Assembly (NCBI GenBank): GCA_003486225.1
Contig: DNGN01000134.1
Span: forward strand, 1-7,841
Source: Chloroflexota bacterium
GTDB lineage: Bacteria; Chloroflexota; Anaerolineae; Anaerolineales; UBA11579
DNA: 7,841 bases
Direction of reading: 5' to 3'
In this document: positions 1-7,372 of the stretch, piece after piece
Numbering within the stretch: the first letter of the stretch is position 1
How the letters are laid out: each line of letters begins with the position of its first letter
The notes under the pieces: generated by a model
Seen by the model: the letters and a program-made list of their open reading frames with translations, nothing else
What the model was told of the DNA's origin: nothing
Databases searched by the model: none
Program-made: the position numbers and the translations under genes

Positions 1-40
1 CCAGCACAAACATATCTCTGGATGGGATTACAACTCACAG

Positions 41-1285
41 ATGACTTTTGAAAGCATTTCTACCCAGGACCTGGCAGCCAAGATCGATAACCCTGACTAT
101 GCCATCATAGACATACGCCCTTCGGCAGCTTACAACGGCTGGAGGCTTCAGGGTGAGGCGCGCGGAGGCCATATTCACGGGGCAGTTAGTTTTTCCTGCT
201 CCTGGACAGATGGATTGTCCCGCCCAAAATTTAAATCTCTTTTGTTATCTAAGGGGCTGACGCCGGACAAGACCGTCGTCATCTATGGTTACCAGCGCGA
301 TGACTCAGCAGCCATGGCCAAACGGCTGGAAAAGATTGGTTTTGGGGCCATACGTATTTATGCGGCAGGCATACAGGAATGGGCCGCGGATCCCGGTTTG
401 CCGATGGCGTTTTTGCCGAACTACAAGAAACTGGTGCATCCCGCCTGGATCCAGCAAATCATTTCAGGGCAGAAACCCGATCACTTTCCGCAGCAGGAGT
501 ACCGGCTCTTTGAAGCCAGTTGGGGAGGATGCGAGGAGTATCAAAACGGGCATATTCCTGGGGCGATCCACCTTGATTTATCGCTGACCGAAGACCAGCT
601 CACCAATAATATCGTCCCGGATGAGGACCTGTTAAAATTCCTGTTAGGGCTGGGAATCACCTCCGACCTGACGGTGATCCTCTATGGCCGGGATATGATG
701 CCAGCCGCGCGTGCTGCCAGCATCTTACTGTATGCCGGGGTTGAAGATGTCAGGATTCTGGATGGCGGGTATGATAGCTGGCTGAAAGCCAGGTATGCGG
801 TAGAGAAAGGGCAACAGAAATCTACCCACCGGGATAAGTTTGGCGGCACCTTCCCGGCCCACCCGGAGTACATCATCGGTTTAAACTCGGTCAGAGCACT
901 CTTGGCAGACGAACAGGGATTACTGGTCAGTGTGCGCAGCTGGGAGGAGTATACCGGCAAAACCAGCGGCTATTCTTACATCAAAGCCAAAGGGCACATC
1001 GCGGGCGCGGTTTGGGGCTATTCCGGATCAGATGCCCTGCATATGCAGGATTATAAGAACCCCGATCTTACCATGCGTTCTTACCCGGAAATTGTCGCCA
1101 ACTGGCAGAGACAGGGCATCACACCGGATAAAAAAATCGCCTTCTACTGTGGGACAGGGTGGCGGGCCAGCGAAGCATTTCTCTATGCCCACCTGCTTGG
1201 CTGGCCGCAGATCGCCATTTACGATGGCGGGTGGTACGAGTGGAGCCAGGACAGTTCAAATGCCATTGAAACAAACTTCCCCTAA
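41..1285 (+). CDS. ynjE: YnjE-like three-domain rhodanese sulfurtransferase
   Basis: Transfers sulfane sulfur through a cysteine persulfide. Three rhodanese domains are seen: about residues 3-125 (begins ISTQDLAAKID, then IDIRPSAAYNGW), 130-255 (GGCEEYQNGHIPGAIHLD, then LDGGYDSWL) and 280-405. Only the third has a catalytic cysteine, Cys370 in the loop CGTGWR. The equivalent loops of domains 1 and 2 read YGYQRDDS and YGRDMMPA and lack Cys. The arrangement, the CGTGWR loop and the phrases TSGYSYIK and YDGGWYEWS match E. coli YnjE as I remember it. YnjE has been tied experimentally to molybdenum cofactor biosynthesis, working with IscS. A molybdenum hydroxylase lies immediately downstream, which supports a cofactor role here (inference). 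The start is uncertain. ATG at 41 gives a cytoplasmic protein beginning just before domain 1, but no good Shine-Dalgarno precedes it and the frame is open to the window edge. The E. coli protein carries an N-terminal signal-like segment; the in-frame codons visible upstream here are polar and do not look like one. Family call is strong; the in vivo acceptor is unknown. Confidence 0.9.
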   Translation: MTFESISTQDLAAKIDNPDYAIIDIRPSAAYNGWRLQGEARGGHIHGAVSFSCSWTDGLSRPKFKSLLLSKGLTPDKTVVIYGYQRDDSAAMAKRLEKIGFGAIRIYAAGIQEWAADPGLPMAFLPNYKKLVHPAWIQQIISGQKPDHFPQQEYRLFEASWGGCEEYQNGHIPGAIHLDLSLTEDQLTNNIVPDEDLLKFLLGLGITSDLTVILYGRDMMPAARAASILLYAGVEDVRILDGGYDSWLKARYAVEKGQQKSTHRDKFGGTFPAHPEYIIGLNSVRALLADEQGLLVSVRSWEEYTGKTSGYSYIKAKGHIAGAVWGYSGSDALHMQDYKNPDLTMRSYPEIVANWQRQGITPDKKIAFYCGTGWRASEAFLYAHLLGWPQIAIYDGGWYEWSQDSSNAIETNFP

Positions 1286-1295
1286 AGCGGGAAGT
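1275..1295 (+). repeat. Inverted repeat spanning the ynjE stop codon
   Basis: ACTTCCC (1275-1281) and GGGAAGT (1289-1295) are perfect 7-base complements with a 7-base loop that contains the TAA stop. No T-run follows, so this is not a standard intrinsic terminator. It could protect the mRNA 3' end or be chance. Confidence 0.3.
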
Positions 1296-1322
1296 CGGCA
1301 TTCAGAAACCAATCCGCCCACA

Positions 1323-1341
1323 GGCCGCATGAAAATGCGCC
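1323..1341 (+). other. Small hairpin with GAAA tetraloop
   Basis: CGCAT (1326-1330) pairs perfectly with ATGCG (1335-1339) around a GAAA loop of the GNRA type. GG (1323-1324) can add two pairs with CC (1340-1341) across a bulged C. It lies in the non-coding gap, upstream of the proposed promoter. It might be part of the ynjE mRNA 3' end or of an unrecognised RNA; no known riboswitch consensus was recognised around it. Confidence 0.25.
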
Positions 1342-1365
1342 ATAGGCAATCGGAAAAGAGGGCCT

Positions 1366-1408
1366 CAAACCCCCAGGATTTGCGAAATATTTCACCGGGT
1401 TTGCTTTT
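1366..1408 (+). terminator. Candidate intrinsic terminator after ynjE
   Basis: CAAACCC (1366-1372) is the exact reverse complement of GGGTTTG (1397-1403), and the downstream arm is followed by C then TTTT (1405-1408). The 24-base interior contains the palindrome GAAATATTTC (1384-1393), which could extend the stem. The long interior and short T-run make this a weak terminator call. Its position after ynjE and ahead of a promoter-like sequence suggests that ynjE and the hydroxylase operon are separate transcription units. Confidence 0.4.
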
Positions 1409-1418
1409 ATGCTAAAAT
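1390..1418 (+). promoter_or_regulatory. Candidate extended -10 promoter for the hydroxylase operon
   Basis: TGCTAAAAT at 1410-1418 fits an extended -10 element (TG, one base, then TAAAAT with 5 of 6 matches to TATAAT). The sequence 17 bases upstream, TTTCAC (1390-1395), is a poor -35 match, which extended -10 promoters can tolerate. Transcription would begin near 1424-1427 and give a leader of about 90 bases before the ATG at 1516. The element overlaps the downstream arm and T-run of the terminator-like repeat, so regulatory interplay is possible but unproven. Confidence 0.4.
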
Positions 1419-1427
1419 AAGATCATT

Positions 1428-1515
1428 GGATCGGCGGTCGTAGCAGGCAAAATTCAGTTTGCTACGGCGTAGGAAAAATTCCTTCGAAAAGTGCCGCATA
1501 TCCGTCCGCCGGTTC
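1428..1515 (+). promoter_or_regulatory. Structured 5' leader, possible cis-regulatory RNA
   Basis: Read as RNA, GGATCGGCGG (1428-1437) can pair over ten positions, two of them G-U wobbles, with CCGCCGGTTC (1506-1515), which ends one base before the ATG. Inside lie a second stem, CGTAGCA (1439-1445) with TGCTACG (1460-1466), extendable outward by a T-G wobble and a G-C pair, and a third small hairpin, AGGAA/TTCCT (1471-1483). Together they form a multi-branched fold that could hide the translation start. No Shine-Dalgarno is obvious just before the ATG. I do not recognise the purine, molybdenum cofactor or other known riboswitch consensus in it. The fold was found by eye, without an energy calculation. 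Confidence 0.4.
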
Positions 1516-2397
1516 ATGAAACTCTGTAAACATTATCTTTATGCGTCCAGCGTTGAGGATGCACTGCGATCATTAGGCCAATCACCGGGCACTGTAAAGG
1601 TGCTAGCGGGTGGAACCGACTTACTATTGGATCTGCAGCAAGGTCGTCACGCCCGAGTGGATACCTTGGTAGACATCACCAATATCCCCGAACTTAAAAG
1701 AATGCAACTGCGCCAGCAGGAGTATTTCATTGGGGCTGCCGTCCCCCATCGGGAGATCACCAATTCCCCGCTCGTGCAAACCCACGCCATGGCCCTGGCA
1801 GAGGCCAGCGGCCTGATCGGAGGGCCACAAGTCCGCAATGTGGCCACATTGGGAGGCAATGTCGCCCATGCCCTGCCAGCAGCCGACGGCACCATTGCTT
1901 TAATGGTGCTCGATGCCAAAGCGGAGATCGCCACCCTCCAAGGACGGCGCACAGTACCCATGGCAAGCCTGTTTACAGGGCCAGGGGTTTCCGCACTCGA
2001 CCCAAGAAACGAATTACTGGTGGGCTTCCACTTACCGGTAAAAAAAGACGGGCAGGGTTCGGCCTTCAAGCGCATCATGCGCCCCCAGGGAGTTGCCATC
2101 GCCATCCTGAACTGCTCCGTCTGGCTGCAGCGGGAGGCGGACGAGATCAAAGAGATCCGCATCTCGATGGGCCCTTCCGGCCCGACCCCCAGAAGGCTGC
2201 CAGAAGTAGAAGCGGTGCTGCGCGGAAAACCGCCCGGAGAGCAGGTGATCCAAGCCGCGTATTCCCAGCTGCTGCAAGTGGTGCGCTTTCGCACCAGCCG
2301 GCATCGGGCCACCCAGGCTTACCGGGAAGATATGGCCTGCGTGCTGCTGGAAGAAACCCTCCTCACGGCCTGGAACAGAGCCGGGACTCAAAACTAA
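1516..2397 (+). CDS. FAD-binding subunit of xanthine dehydrogenase-family molybdenum hydroxylase
   Basis: Passes electrons from the iron-sulfur clusters of the partner subunit, through FAD, to an external acceptor such as NAD. From ATG 1516 the protein has 293 residues, normal for XdhB/CoxM-type subunits. The first FAD pyrophosphate loop is AGGTD at 31-35 and the second is TLGGN at 111-115, inside GGPQVRNVATLGGNVAHALP, with the usual Ala-Ala-Asp at 122-124. A C-terminal CO-dehydrogenase-flavoprotein-type domain follows (about 180-285). The wording is close to E. coli XdhB; YgfM is the more distant counterpart in the same gene order. A TTG at 1459 in the same frame would add 19 basic residues that the family lacks, so ATG 1516 was chosen because the standard N-terminus (MKLCKHYLYASSVEDAL) begins there. 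Thirty bases separate it from the next gene. No heme domain or fused iron-sulfur domain is present. Confidence 0.93.
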   Translation: MKLCKHYLYASSVEDALRSLGQSPGTVKVLAGGTDLLLDLQQGRHARVDTLVDITNIPELKRMQLRQQEYFIGAAVPHREITNSPLVQTHAMALAEASGLIGGPQVRNVATLGGNVAHALPAADGTIALMVLDAKAEIATLQGRRTVPMASLFTGPGVSALDPRNELLVGFHLPVKKDGQGSAFKRIMRPQGVAIAILNCSVWLQREADEIKEIRISMGPSGPTPRRLPEVEAVLRGKPPGEQVIQAAYSQLLQVVRFRTSRHRATQAYREDMACVLLEETLLTAWNRAGTQN

Positions 2398-2416
2398 CCC
2401 GCAGATCCACATAATT

Positions 2417-2420
2417 AGGA
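2417..2420 (+). promoter_or_regulatory. Shine-Dalgarno site for the fused hydroxylase subunit
   Basis: AGGA lies seven bases before ATG 2428 and only one base before the competing TTG 2422. The spacing therefore selects the ATG. Confidence 0.7.
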
Positions 2421-2427
2421 ATTGTTT

Positions 2428-5241
2428 ATGAATAGCCTGCAAGTCATCAATCTAAAGATCAACCACAAAGACATCTCCGTGCCGGTCTCGCCCGGGCAAA
2501 CCCTGGCAGAGGTGCTGCGAGAGACCCTCAACCTGACCGGGACCAAGATCGGCTGCAATGAGGACGAGTGTGGGATCTGTACGGTGCTGGTCGATAACCA
2601 ACCGGTCTTGTCCTGCAACTATCCAGCTGCGAGGGCAGCCGGAAAATCCGTCCTGACCATCGAGGGATTGGCCCCGGCCACAGCCAATGGAGACGGCGGG
2701 AAGCTTCACCCCCTGCAGGAAGCCTTTGTGCAATACGGGGCTGTCCAGTGCGGTTTTTGTATCCCGGGTCAGATCATGACGGCGTACGCCCTGTTACAGC
2801 GGAGCCCCGACCCGACCACCGATGAGATCTGGCACGATCTGAAAGATACCCTCTGCAGGTGTGCAGGCTACCCAACCATCGAACGCGCGATCAAGGCCGC
2901 AGCTTACGCCATGCGCACTGGCGAGCCCCTGCCCCCGCCGCGCATCGCCATTTCCGACCATCCGCTCACCGTGATCGGCAACTTGCAGATCCGGCCGGAT
3001 GCGATTGGAAAAGTCACCGGAGAGGCAAAATACACCGATGACCTGAAGTTTGATCACATGCTGCATGCGGCTGTCAAGCGTGCCATGATCCCCCATGGCA
3101 TCTTAACCTCCCTGAACATAGAAAAAGCCAAAGCACTGCAGGGTGTGAATGCCGTGCTCACCGCGCAGGATATCCCCGGGCAGCACACCCATGGACTGGT
3201 GATCCACGATTGGCCTTCCCTGATTGGCGTTGGGGAGCGCGTGCGCTACATGGGAGATGCCATCGCGCTGGTGGCAGCCGAAACCCGCGAGATCGCTCAC
3301 CAGGCGCTTGAACTGATTGAAGCCGAATACGAACGGCTGCCACCCATCACCCATCCAGTCCAGGCCCGGCAGCCATCCGCCCCCCAACTGCACGAAAAAG
3401 GCAACCTGCTGAAGCACATCAAGGTGCGCAAAGGCGATCTGGAGTCCGGCTTTGCGGCTGCTGATATCATCCTCGAGCACACCTACCACACGCCCACCAC
3501 CGACCATGCCTTCCTGGAGCCGGAATGCACCATTGCCCGGCCCACCCCGGAAGGCCGCATGGAAATCTACGTCGGCTCACAAATCCCGTATGCAGACCGC
3601 TACCAGGTCGCCCTGGCCTTGGGCTGGGAAGAAAAGCGCGTGCGGGTCCTCGGCCAGCTCATGGGCGGCGGGTTCGGCGGCAAGGAAGATATCGCCGGTC
3701 AGATCCACGCTGCGCTGCTGGCCAATGCAACAGGCAGAGCAGTCAAACTGCTCTTCGACCGGCACGAAAGCCTGATCGTGCACCCCAAACGGCATGCCAC
3801 CCAGATCACGCTAAAAGCCGGCGCTAAAAAAGACGGCACCCTGACTGCCATGCAATCCGAACTTTACGGCGATACCGGTGCCTACGCCTCGCTTGGCGAA
3901 AAGGTCATGACCCGGGCCACCACCCATTCTTCGGGACCCTATGAGATTCCGAATGTGCAGGCCGACTGCTACGCCATGTACACCAACAACCCGCCATCGG
4001 GCGCTTTTCGCGGCTTTGGTGTCACCCAATCTGCCTTTGCAGTCGAAAGCATGATCGACACACTGGCCGATCAGCTCGGCATGGATGCCGCAGAGATCAG
4101 GCGCAAAAATGCCCTGAGGATTGGCAGCGTGACCAATACCGGGCAGGTGCTTACAGAAAGCGTCGGCCTGATGGACTGCATCGACCAGACCATGCAGAAG
4201 CTGAACGAACTTTCCTCCGGCAACCCATTCAAACCCGTCCCAGTCGAAGGCGCGCCCCACATCCTAAAATCCTGGGGCCTGGCAGTGGCTTATAAGAACA
4301 CCGGGCTTGGCGGTGGTGCGCCGGATAAAGCGGGTGCAGAAGTGGAACTATATGAAGACGGTCACCTGGAAGTGCGCACTTCTTCTGCAGAGCTCGGCCA
4401 GGGGCTGGTCACCATTCTCCAGATGATCGTGGCGGAAGAATTCCAAACCCCACCCGAGATGGTCAAGGTGCTGGTGATGGACACCGACCTGACACCAGAC
4501 GGCGGTCCAACCACCGCCTCCCGCCAGACCTATGTTACCGGCAATGCAGCCCGTTTTGCGGCCCAATCTCTGCGGGACGCCCTGACGGCCACCCTGGCAG
4601 AAAAATTCAACCTGCCTCCGGAACAAATCACCTATGTGGAAGGCCTGGCCCAGGTCGGCGATCAGCAGATCACCCTTGGGGAAGCGGCCAAAGCCATGAA
4701 AGCAGAAGGCAAGAAACCCATCACGCTGTATGAATACTGGGCTCCAGAAACCAAACCGCTCGGGGAAGGCGGCGACATGCACTTTGCCTTCTCCTTTGCA
4801 GCCCAGGCGGCAGAAGTCGCCGTCAATACCCGCACCGGAGAAGTGTCCATCCTGCGGCTGGTTTCTGCTACCGATGTTGGCAAAGCCCTGAACCCCTTGG
4901 GGCTTTTAGGCCAGATCGAAGGCGGCGTGATGATGGCGATCGGGAACGTGCTGACCGAAGAATTCATTTTGGAGGATGGGGTCGTGGTGACCGACCGTCT
5001 CGCCCGCTACCGGATTCCCTCAATTAAATACACGCCTGAAATCATCCCGATCGTGATTGAAGACCCCACCGCCGAGGGCCCATACGGGGCCAAAGGCATT
5101 GGTGAAGTGATCAGCATACCCACTTCACCAGCCATCACCAACGCCATTTATAATGCTGTTGGGGTCCGCATTGATACCCTGCCGATCGATCAGGAAAAAT
5201 TATTCTTTGCAATCAAGGAAGTTAGTCTCAAAAAACAATAA
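2428..5241 (+). CDS. Fused [2Fe-2S]/molybdopterin subunit of purine-type molybdenum hydroxylase
   Basis: Hydroxylates a heterocyclic substrate, probably a purine, at a molybdenum centre and passes electrons through two [2Fe-2S] clusters to the FAD subunit. The protein has 937 residues. The plant-ferredoxin-type cluster uses Cys43, 48, 51 and 63; the helical cluster uses Cys108, 111, 143 and 145. After a linker come the a/b hammerhead domain (about 190-310) and two molybdopterin-binding domains. By motif alignment with bovine xanthine oxidase, Gln385 matches Gln767, Glu420 (in GGGFGGKE) Glu802, Arg496 Arg880, Phe530 (in FRGFG) Phe914, Gln658 (GQG) Gln1040 and Glu893 (GAKGIGE) the catalytic Glu1261. 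Glu802 and Arg880 mark xanthine dehydrogenases; aldehyde oxidases replace them. The bovine Phe1009-Thr1010 position is Leu627-Gly628. Fused iron-sulfur and molybdenum domains with a separate FAD gene upstream is the layout of E. coli YgfM-XdhD and of the proposed selenium-dependent xanthine dehydrogenases. ATG 2428 has AGGA seven bases upstream; TTG 2422 is less likely. Confidence 0.93.
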   Translation: MNSLQVINLKINHKDISVPVSPGQTLAEVLRETLNLTGTKIGCNEDECGICTVLVDNQPVLSCNYPAARAAGKSVLTIEGLAPATANGDGGKLHPLQEAFVQYGAVQCGFCIPGQIMTAYALLQRSPDPTTDEIWHDLKDTLCRCAGYPTIERAIKAAAYAMRTGEPLPPPRIAISDHPLTVIGNLQIRPDAIGKVTGEAKYTDDLKFDHMLHAAVKRAMIPHGILTSLNIEKAKALQGVNAVLTAQDIPGQHTHGLVIHDWPSLIGVGERVRYMGDAIALVAAETREIAHQALELIEAEYERLPPITHPVQARQPSAPQLHEKGNLLKHIKVRKGDLESGFAAADIILEHTYHTPTTDHAFLEPECTIARPTPEGRMEIYVGSQIPYADRYQVALALGWEEKRVRVLGQLMGGGFGGKEDIAGQIHAALLANATGRAVKLLFDRHESLIVHPKRHATQITLKAGAKKDGTLTAMQSELYGDTGAYASLGEKVMTRATTHSSGPYEIPNVQADCYAMYTNNPPSGAFRGFGVTQSAFAVESMIDTLADQLGMDAAEIRRKNALRIGSVTNTGQVLTESVGLMDCIDQTMQKLNELSSGNPFKPVPVEGAPHILKSWGLAVAYKNTGLGGGAPDKAGAEVELYEDGHLEVRTSSAELGQGLVTILQMIVAEEFQTPPEMVKVLVMDTDLTPDGGPTTASRQTYVTGNAARFAAQSLRDALTATLAEKFNLPPEQITYVEGLAQVGDQQITLGEAAKAMKAEGKKPITLYEYWAPETKPLGEGGDMHFAFSFAAQAAEVAVNTRTGEVSILRLVSATDVGKALNPLGLLGQIEGGVMMAIGNVLTEEFILEDGVVVTDRLARYRIPSIKYTPEIIPIVIEDPTAEGPYGAKGIGEVISIPTSPAITNAIYNAVGVRIDTLPIDQEKLFFAIKEVSLKKQ

Positions 5242-5275
5242 TTCGGGTAGAATCAAACACAAGGAAAGAGGTGCT

Positions 5276-6433
5276 ATGGAGAGATGGCGTCAGTCTGAGG
5301 CTTTTTCAAAACTGGGGGATGCGCTCCTGCCTGTATTTGCCACCTTAGCCGCATTGGCAGTGGGCGCCTTGATGCTGCTGATGCTGGGGACCAACCCCCT
5401 TGAAGCCTTCGGTGCGCTCATTGAGGGGGCATTTGGAAGTGCAAACGCCTTGGCAGATACGGTCGTCAAAGCGACACCGTTGCTGCTGATCGGACTAGGA
5501 ATCTGTATTTCCTTCCGCGGTAATGTGATCAATATCGGTGGGGAAGGCCAAATGATCATCGGCGCCCTGGTAGCCACTGCGCTTGGCCTGGCATTCCCCG
5601 AATCACCGGGAATCATTATGGTTCCCCTGGCAATGATCGCCGGCTTTTTAGGCGGAGCACTTTGGGGCGGCATTCCAGGGGCCTTAAAAGCATATTTCAA
5701 CGTCAATGAAATTCTCAGCACGATCATGATGAACGCCATTGCCGTCCAGCTGATGAACTTCCTGCTGAGCGGCCCGATGATTGATCCTGTTCAAGCTTTA
5801 AAAGCATCCAAAATTCCGCAAACAGCACGCCTGGCGAAGGCCTTTGACCTCCCCCGCCTGATCCCGACCCGCCTGCACCTGGGAGCGCTGATCGCCGTGA
5901 TTCTGGCGGTAGCAGTGTACATCCTGCTCTGGCGCACGACCCTCGGCTACCGCATCCGGGCCGTAGGCCAAAACCCGCATGCCTCGCGCTATGCGGGTAT
6001 CGATGTCAAACGGCAGGTTGTTTTGGCCCTCTTCCTGAGCGGCGCTTTTGCCGGCCTGGCAGGTGCAATCCAGGTATTTGGCGTCAACCACCGCATGATC
6101 ACGGATGGTTCTGCCACTGGTTTTACCGGCAGCGCGGGCTTTAATGGGATTGTCGCCGCCCTTTTCGGTCAGCTGCACCCTATCGGGACCATCCCGGCAG
6201 CCTTCCTCTTTGGCGCATTGCTGGTGGGTGCCAATAAATTACAGCGCGTGATCCAGGTACCCTCGGCAGTCATCATTGCCTTGAACGGGCTGGTGGTTGT
6301 CTTTGTGGTCAGCAGCGAGATCTGGCGCAGGCGGCGCGAGCAAAAACGCCTGACGGATGCCATGATCCAAAAGGAGGATGCAGAACCACCTCCGGAACTG
6401 AAGCCACTTAAAAGCGCGGAGGACGGCCCATGA
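5276..6433 (+). CDS. Nucleoside-type ABC transporter permease (NupP/YufP-like)
   Basis: One of two membrane subunits of an importer of the branched-chain-permease superfamily, in the subgroup that takes up purine nucleosides with a BMP lipoprotein. The protein has 385 residues. A first membrane helix at about 17-38 is followed by a strongly hydrophobic multi-pass body. NIGGEGQ at 86-92 is the signature of this subgroup, and AVGQNPHASRYAGI (229-242) is the cytoplasmic loop expected to contact the ATPase. The last 39 residues, from about 347, form a charged cytoplasmic tail with an Arg-rich start and a Pro/Glu-rich end. ATG 5276 was chosen over longer in-frame starts, which would overlap the hydroxylase gene, because AGGAAAGAGG lies just upstream. 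The hydroxylase stop is only 34 bases away, so the two are probably co-transcribed. The substrate is inferred from family and neighbours; sugars are a less likely alternative. Confidence 0.9.
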   Translation: MERWRQSEAFSKLGDALLPVFATLAALAVGALMLLMLGTNPLEAFGALIEGAFGSANALADTVVKATPLLLIGLGICISFRGNVINIGGEGQMIIGALVATALGLAFPESPGIIMVPLAMIAGFLGGALWGGIPGALKAYFNVNEILSTIMMNAIAVQLMNFLLSGPMIDPVQALKASKIPQTARLAKAFDLPRLIPTRLHLGALIAVILAVAVYILLWRTTLGYRIRAVGQNPHASRYAGIDVKRQVVLALFLSGAFAGLAGAIQVFGVNHRMITDGSATGFTGSAGFNGIVAALFGQLHPIGTIPAAFLFGALLVGANKLQRVIQVPSAVIIALNGLVVVFVVSSEIWRRRREQKRLTDAMIQKEDAEPPPELKPLKSAEDGP

Positions 6434-7362
6434 TCGATCAACTTTTTTCCGAAGCGGTGCTGGTAGGGATCCTATCCTCCGGAATCCGGTTGGCAACCCC
6501 TTACCTGTACGCATCCATCGGCGAGACCTTCAGCCAGAGGAGCGGTATCCTCAACCTGGGGGTGGAAGGCCAGATGCTGCTGGGTGCTTTTACAGCTTTT
6601 TATGTCAGTTTTACCACCGGGAATCTCTGGTTGGGTGTATTGGCTGCCATGTTTATTGGAATGTTGCTGGGGCTGGCAATGGCATTTGTCAGCATCAATC
6701 TACAGGCCGAGCAAGGCATCAGCGGAATTGGGTTTTATCTATTCGGTCTTGGGCTGAGCGACCTGCTGTTCCAGAAGCTTCTCGGGACGGTCGAGACGGT
6801 CAGCGGGTTCAGACCCATCCACCTCCCCCTGCTCAGTGATATTCCCTACATCGGCAAAATCTTTTTCAGTCAAAACATTCTGGTATACGGTGCCTATCTG
6901 CTGGTGGTGGTGGCCTGGTTTGTGCTCAATAAAACCACTTTAGGGTTGAAGATCAAGGCCGTGGGAGAATCGCCCCAGGCAGCCGACTCTCTCGGGGTCA
7001 GCGTGAGCAAGGTGAGATATTTTACCGTCACCCTGGGTGGTGTGCTGTCGGCTCTTGCAGGGGCATCTTTATCCATCGCCCTGCTGAACGTCTTTCAGCA
7101 GAACATGACCAGCGGGTTGGGCTTTATTGCCGTGGCGCTGGTTTATTTTGGAGGATGGCGGCCGTTTGCCGTAATGGGCGGCGCACTCCTGTTCTCGATG
7201 GTCAACTCGCTGCAGCTCTGGGTGCAGGTTTTGAACATCCCGATCCCTTCTGATTTCGCCGTGATGATGCCCTACGTATTAACGATCATTGCCCTGGTCA
7301 TCACCGTTCAACGTGTAAGACCCCCATCTGCGCTCACCAAACCCTTTGAGCGTGGACATTAA
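6430..7362 (+). CDS. Nucleoside-type ABC transporter permease (NupQ/YufQ-like)
   Basis: Second membrane subunit, expected to pair with the preceding permease as a heterodimer. The protein has 310 residues, typical of NupQ. It begins near LATPYLYASIGETFSQRSG, then carries NLGVEGQ at 42-48, the counterpart of NIGGEGQ in the first permease. The ATPase-contact loop is AVGESPQAADSLGV at 177-190. The rest is a series of hydrophobic membrane segments with a short polar C-terminus. Its ATG overlaps the stop of the previous gene as ATGA, and GGAGGA lies six bases before the start, inside the upstream gene. This predicts translational coupling and equal amounts of the two permeases. The shared signatures indicate that the two permeases are ancient paralogues. 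The ATP-binding partner (NupO/YufO type) is not in the window. Confidence 0.9.
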   Translation: MIDQLFSEAVLVGILSSGIRLATPYLYASIGETFSQRSGILNLGVEGQMLLGAFTAFYVSFTTGNLWLGVLAAMFIGMLLGLAMAFVSINLQAEQGISGIGFYLFGLGLSDLLFQKLLGTVETVSGFRPIHLPLLSDIPYIGKIFFSQNILVYGAYLLVVVAWFVLNKTTLGLKIKAVGESPQAADSLGVSVSKVRYFTVTLGGVLSALAGASLSIALLNVFQQNMTSGLGFIAVALVYFGGWRPFAVMGGALLFSMVNSLQLWVQVLNIPIPSDFAVMMPYVLTIIALVITVQRVRPPSALTKPFERGH

Positions 7363-7372
7363 CATTGAATTG

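Noticed and set aside
930..1415. 161-residue frame on the plus strand overlapping the end of ynjE
   Set aside because: It is out of frame with the third rhodanese domain, rich in Pro, Arg and Ser without domain structure, and has no ribosome site. It reads as a shadow of ynjE running into the gap.
1459..1515. TTG 1459 as the start of the FAD subunit
   Set aside because: It would add 19 basic residues absent from the family. ATG 1516 begins exactly where XdhB-type proteins begin. Neither has a strong Shine-Dalgarno, so this is not fully excluded.
1286..1515. Known purine riboswitch or molybdenum cofactor RNA motif in the gap
   Set aside because: The conserved core sequences I know for these classes could not be found. 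Only generic stem-loops are supported.
1647..2312. 221-residue open frame on the minus strand inside the FAD subunit gene
   Set aside because: It lies wholly antisense to a gene with clear family motifs, and its translation shows no recognisable domain. Long antisense frames are expected in GC-rich coding DNA.
5153..5275. Longer start for the first permease overlapping the hydroxylase gene
   Set aside because: The added 41 residues are out-of-frame hydroxylase sequence. AGGAAAGAGG just before ATG 5276 supports the shorter protein.
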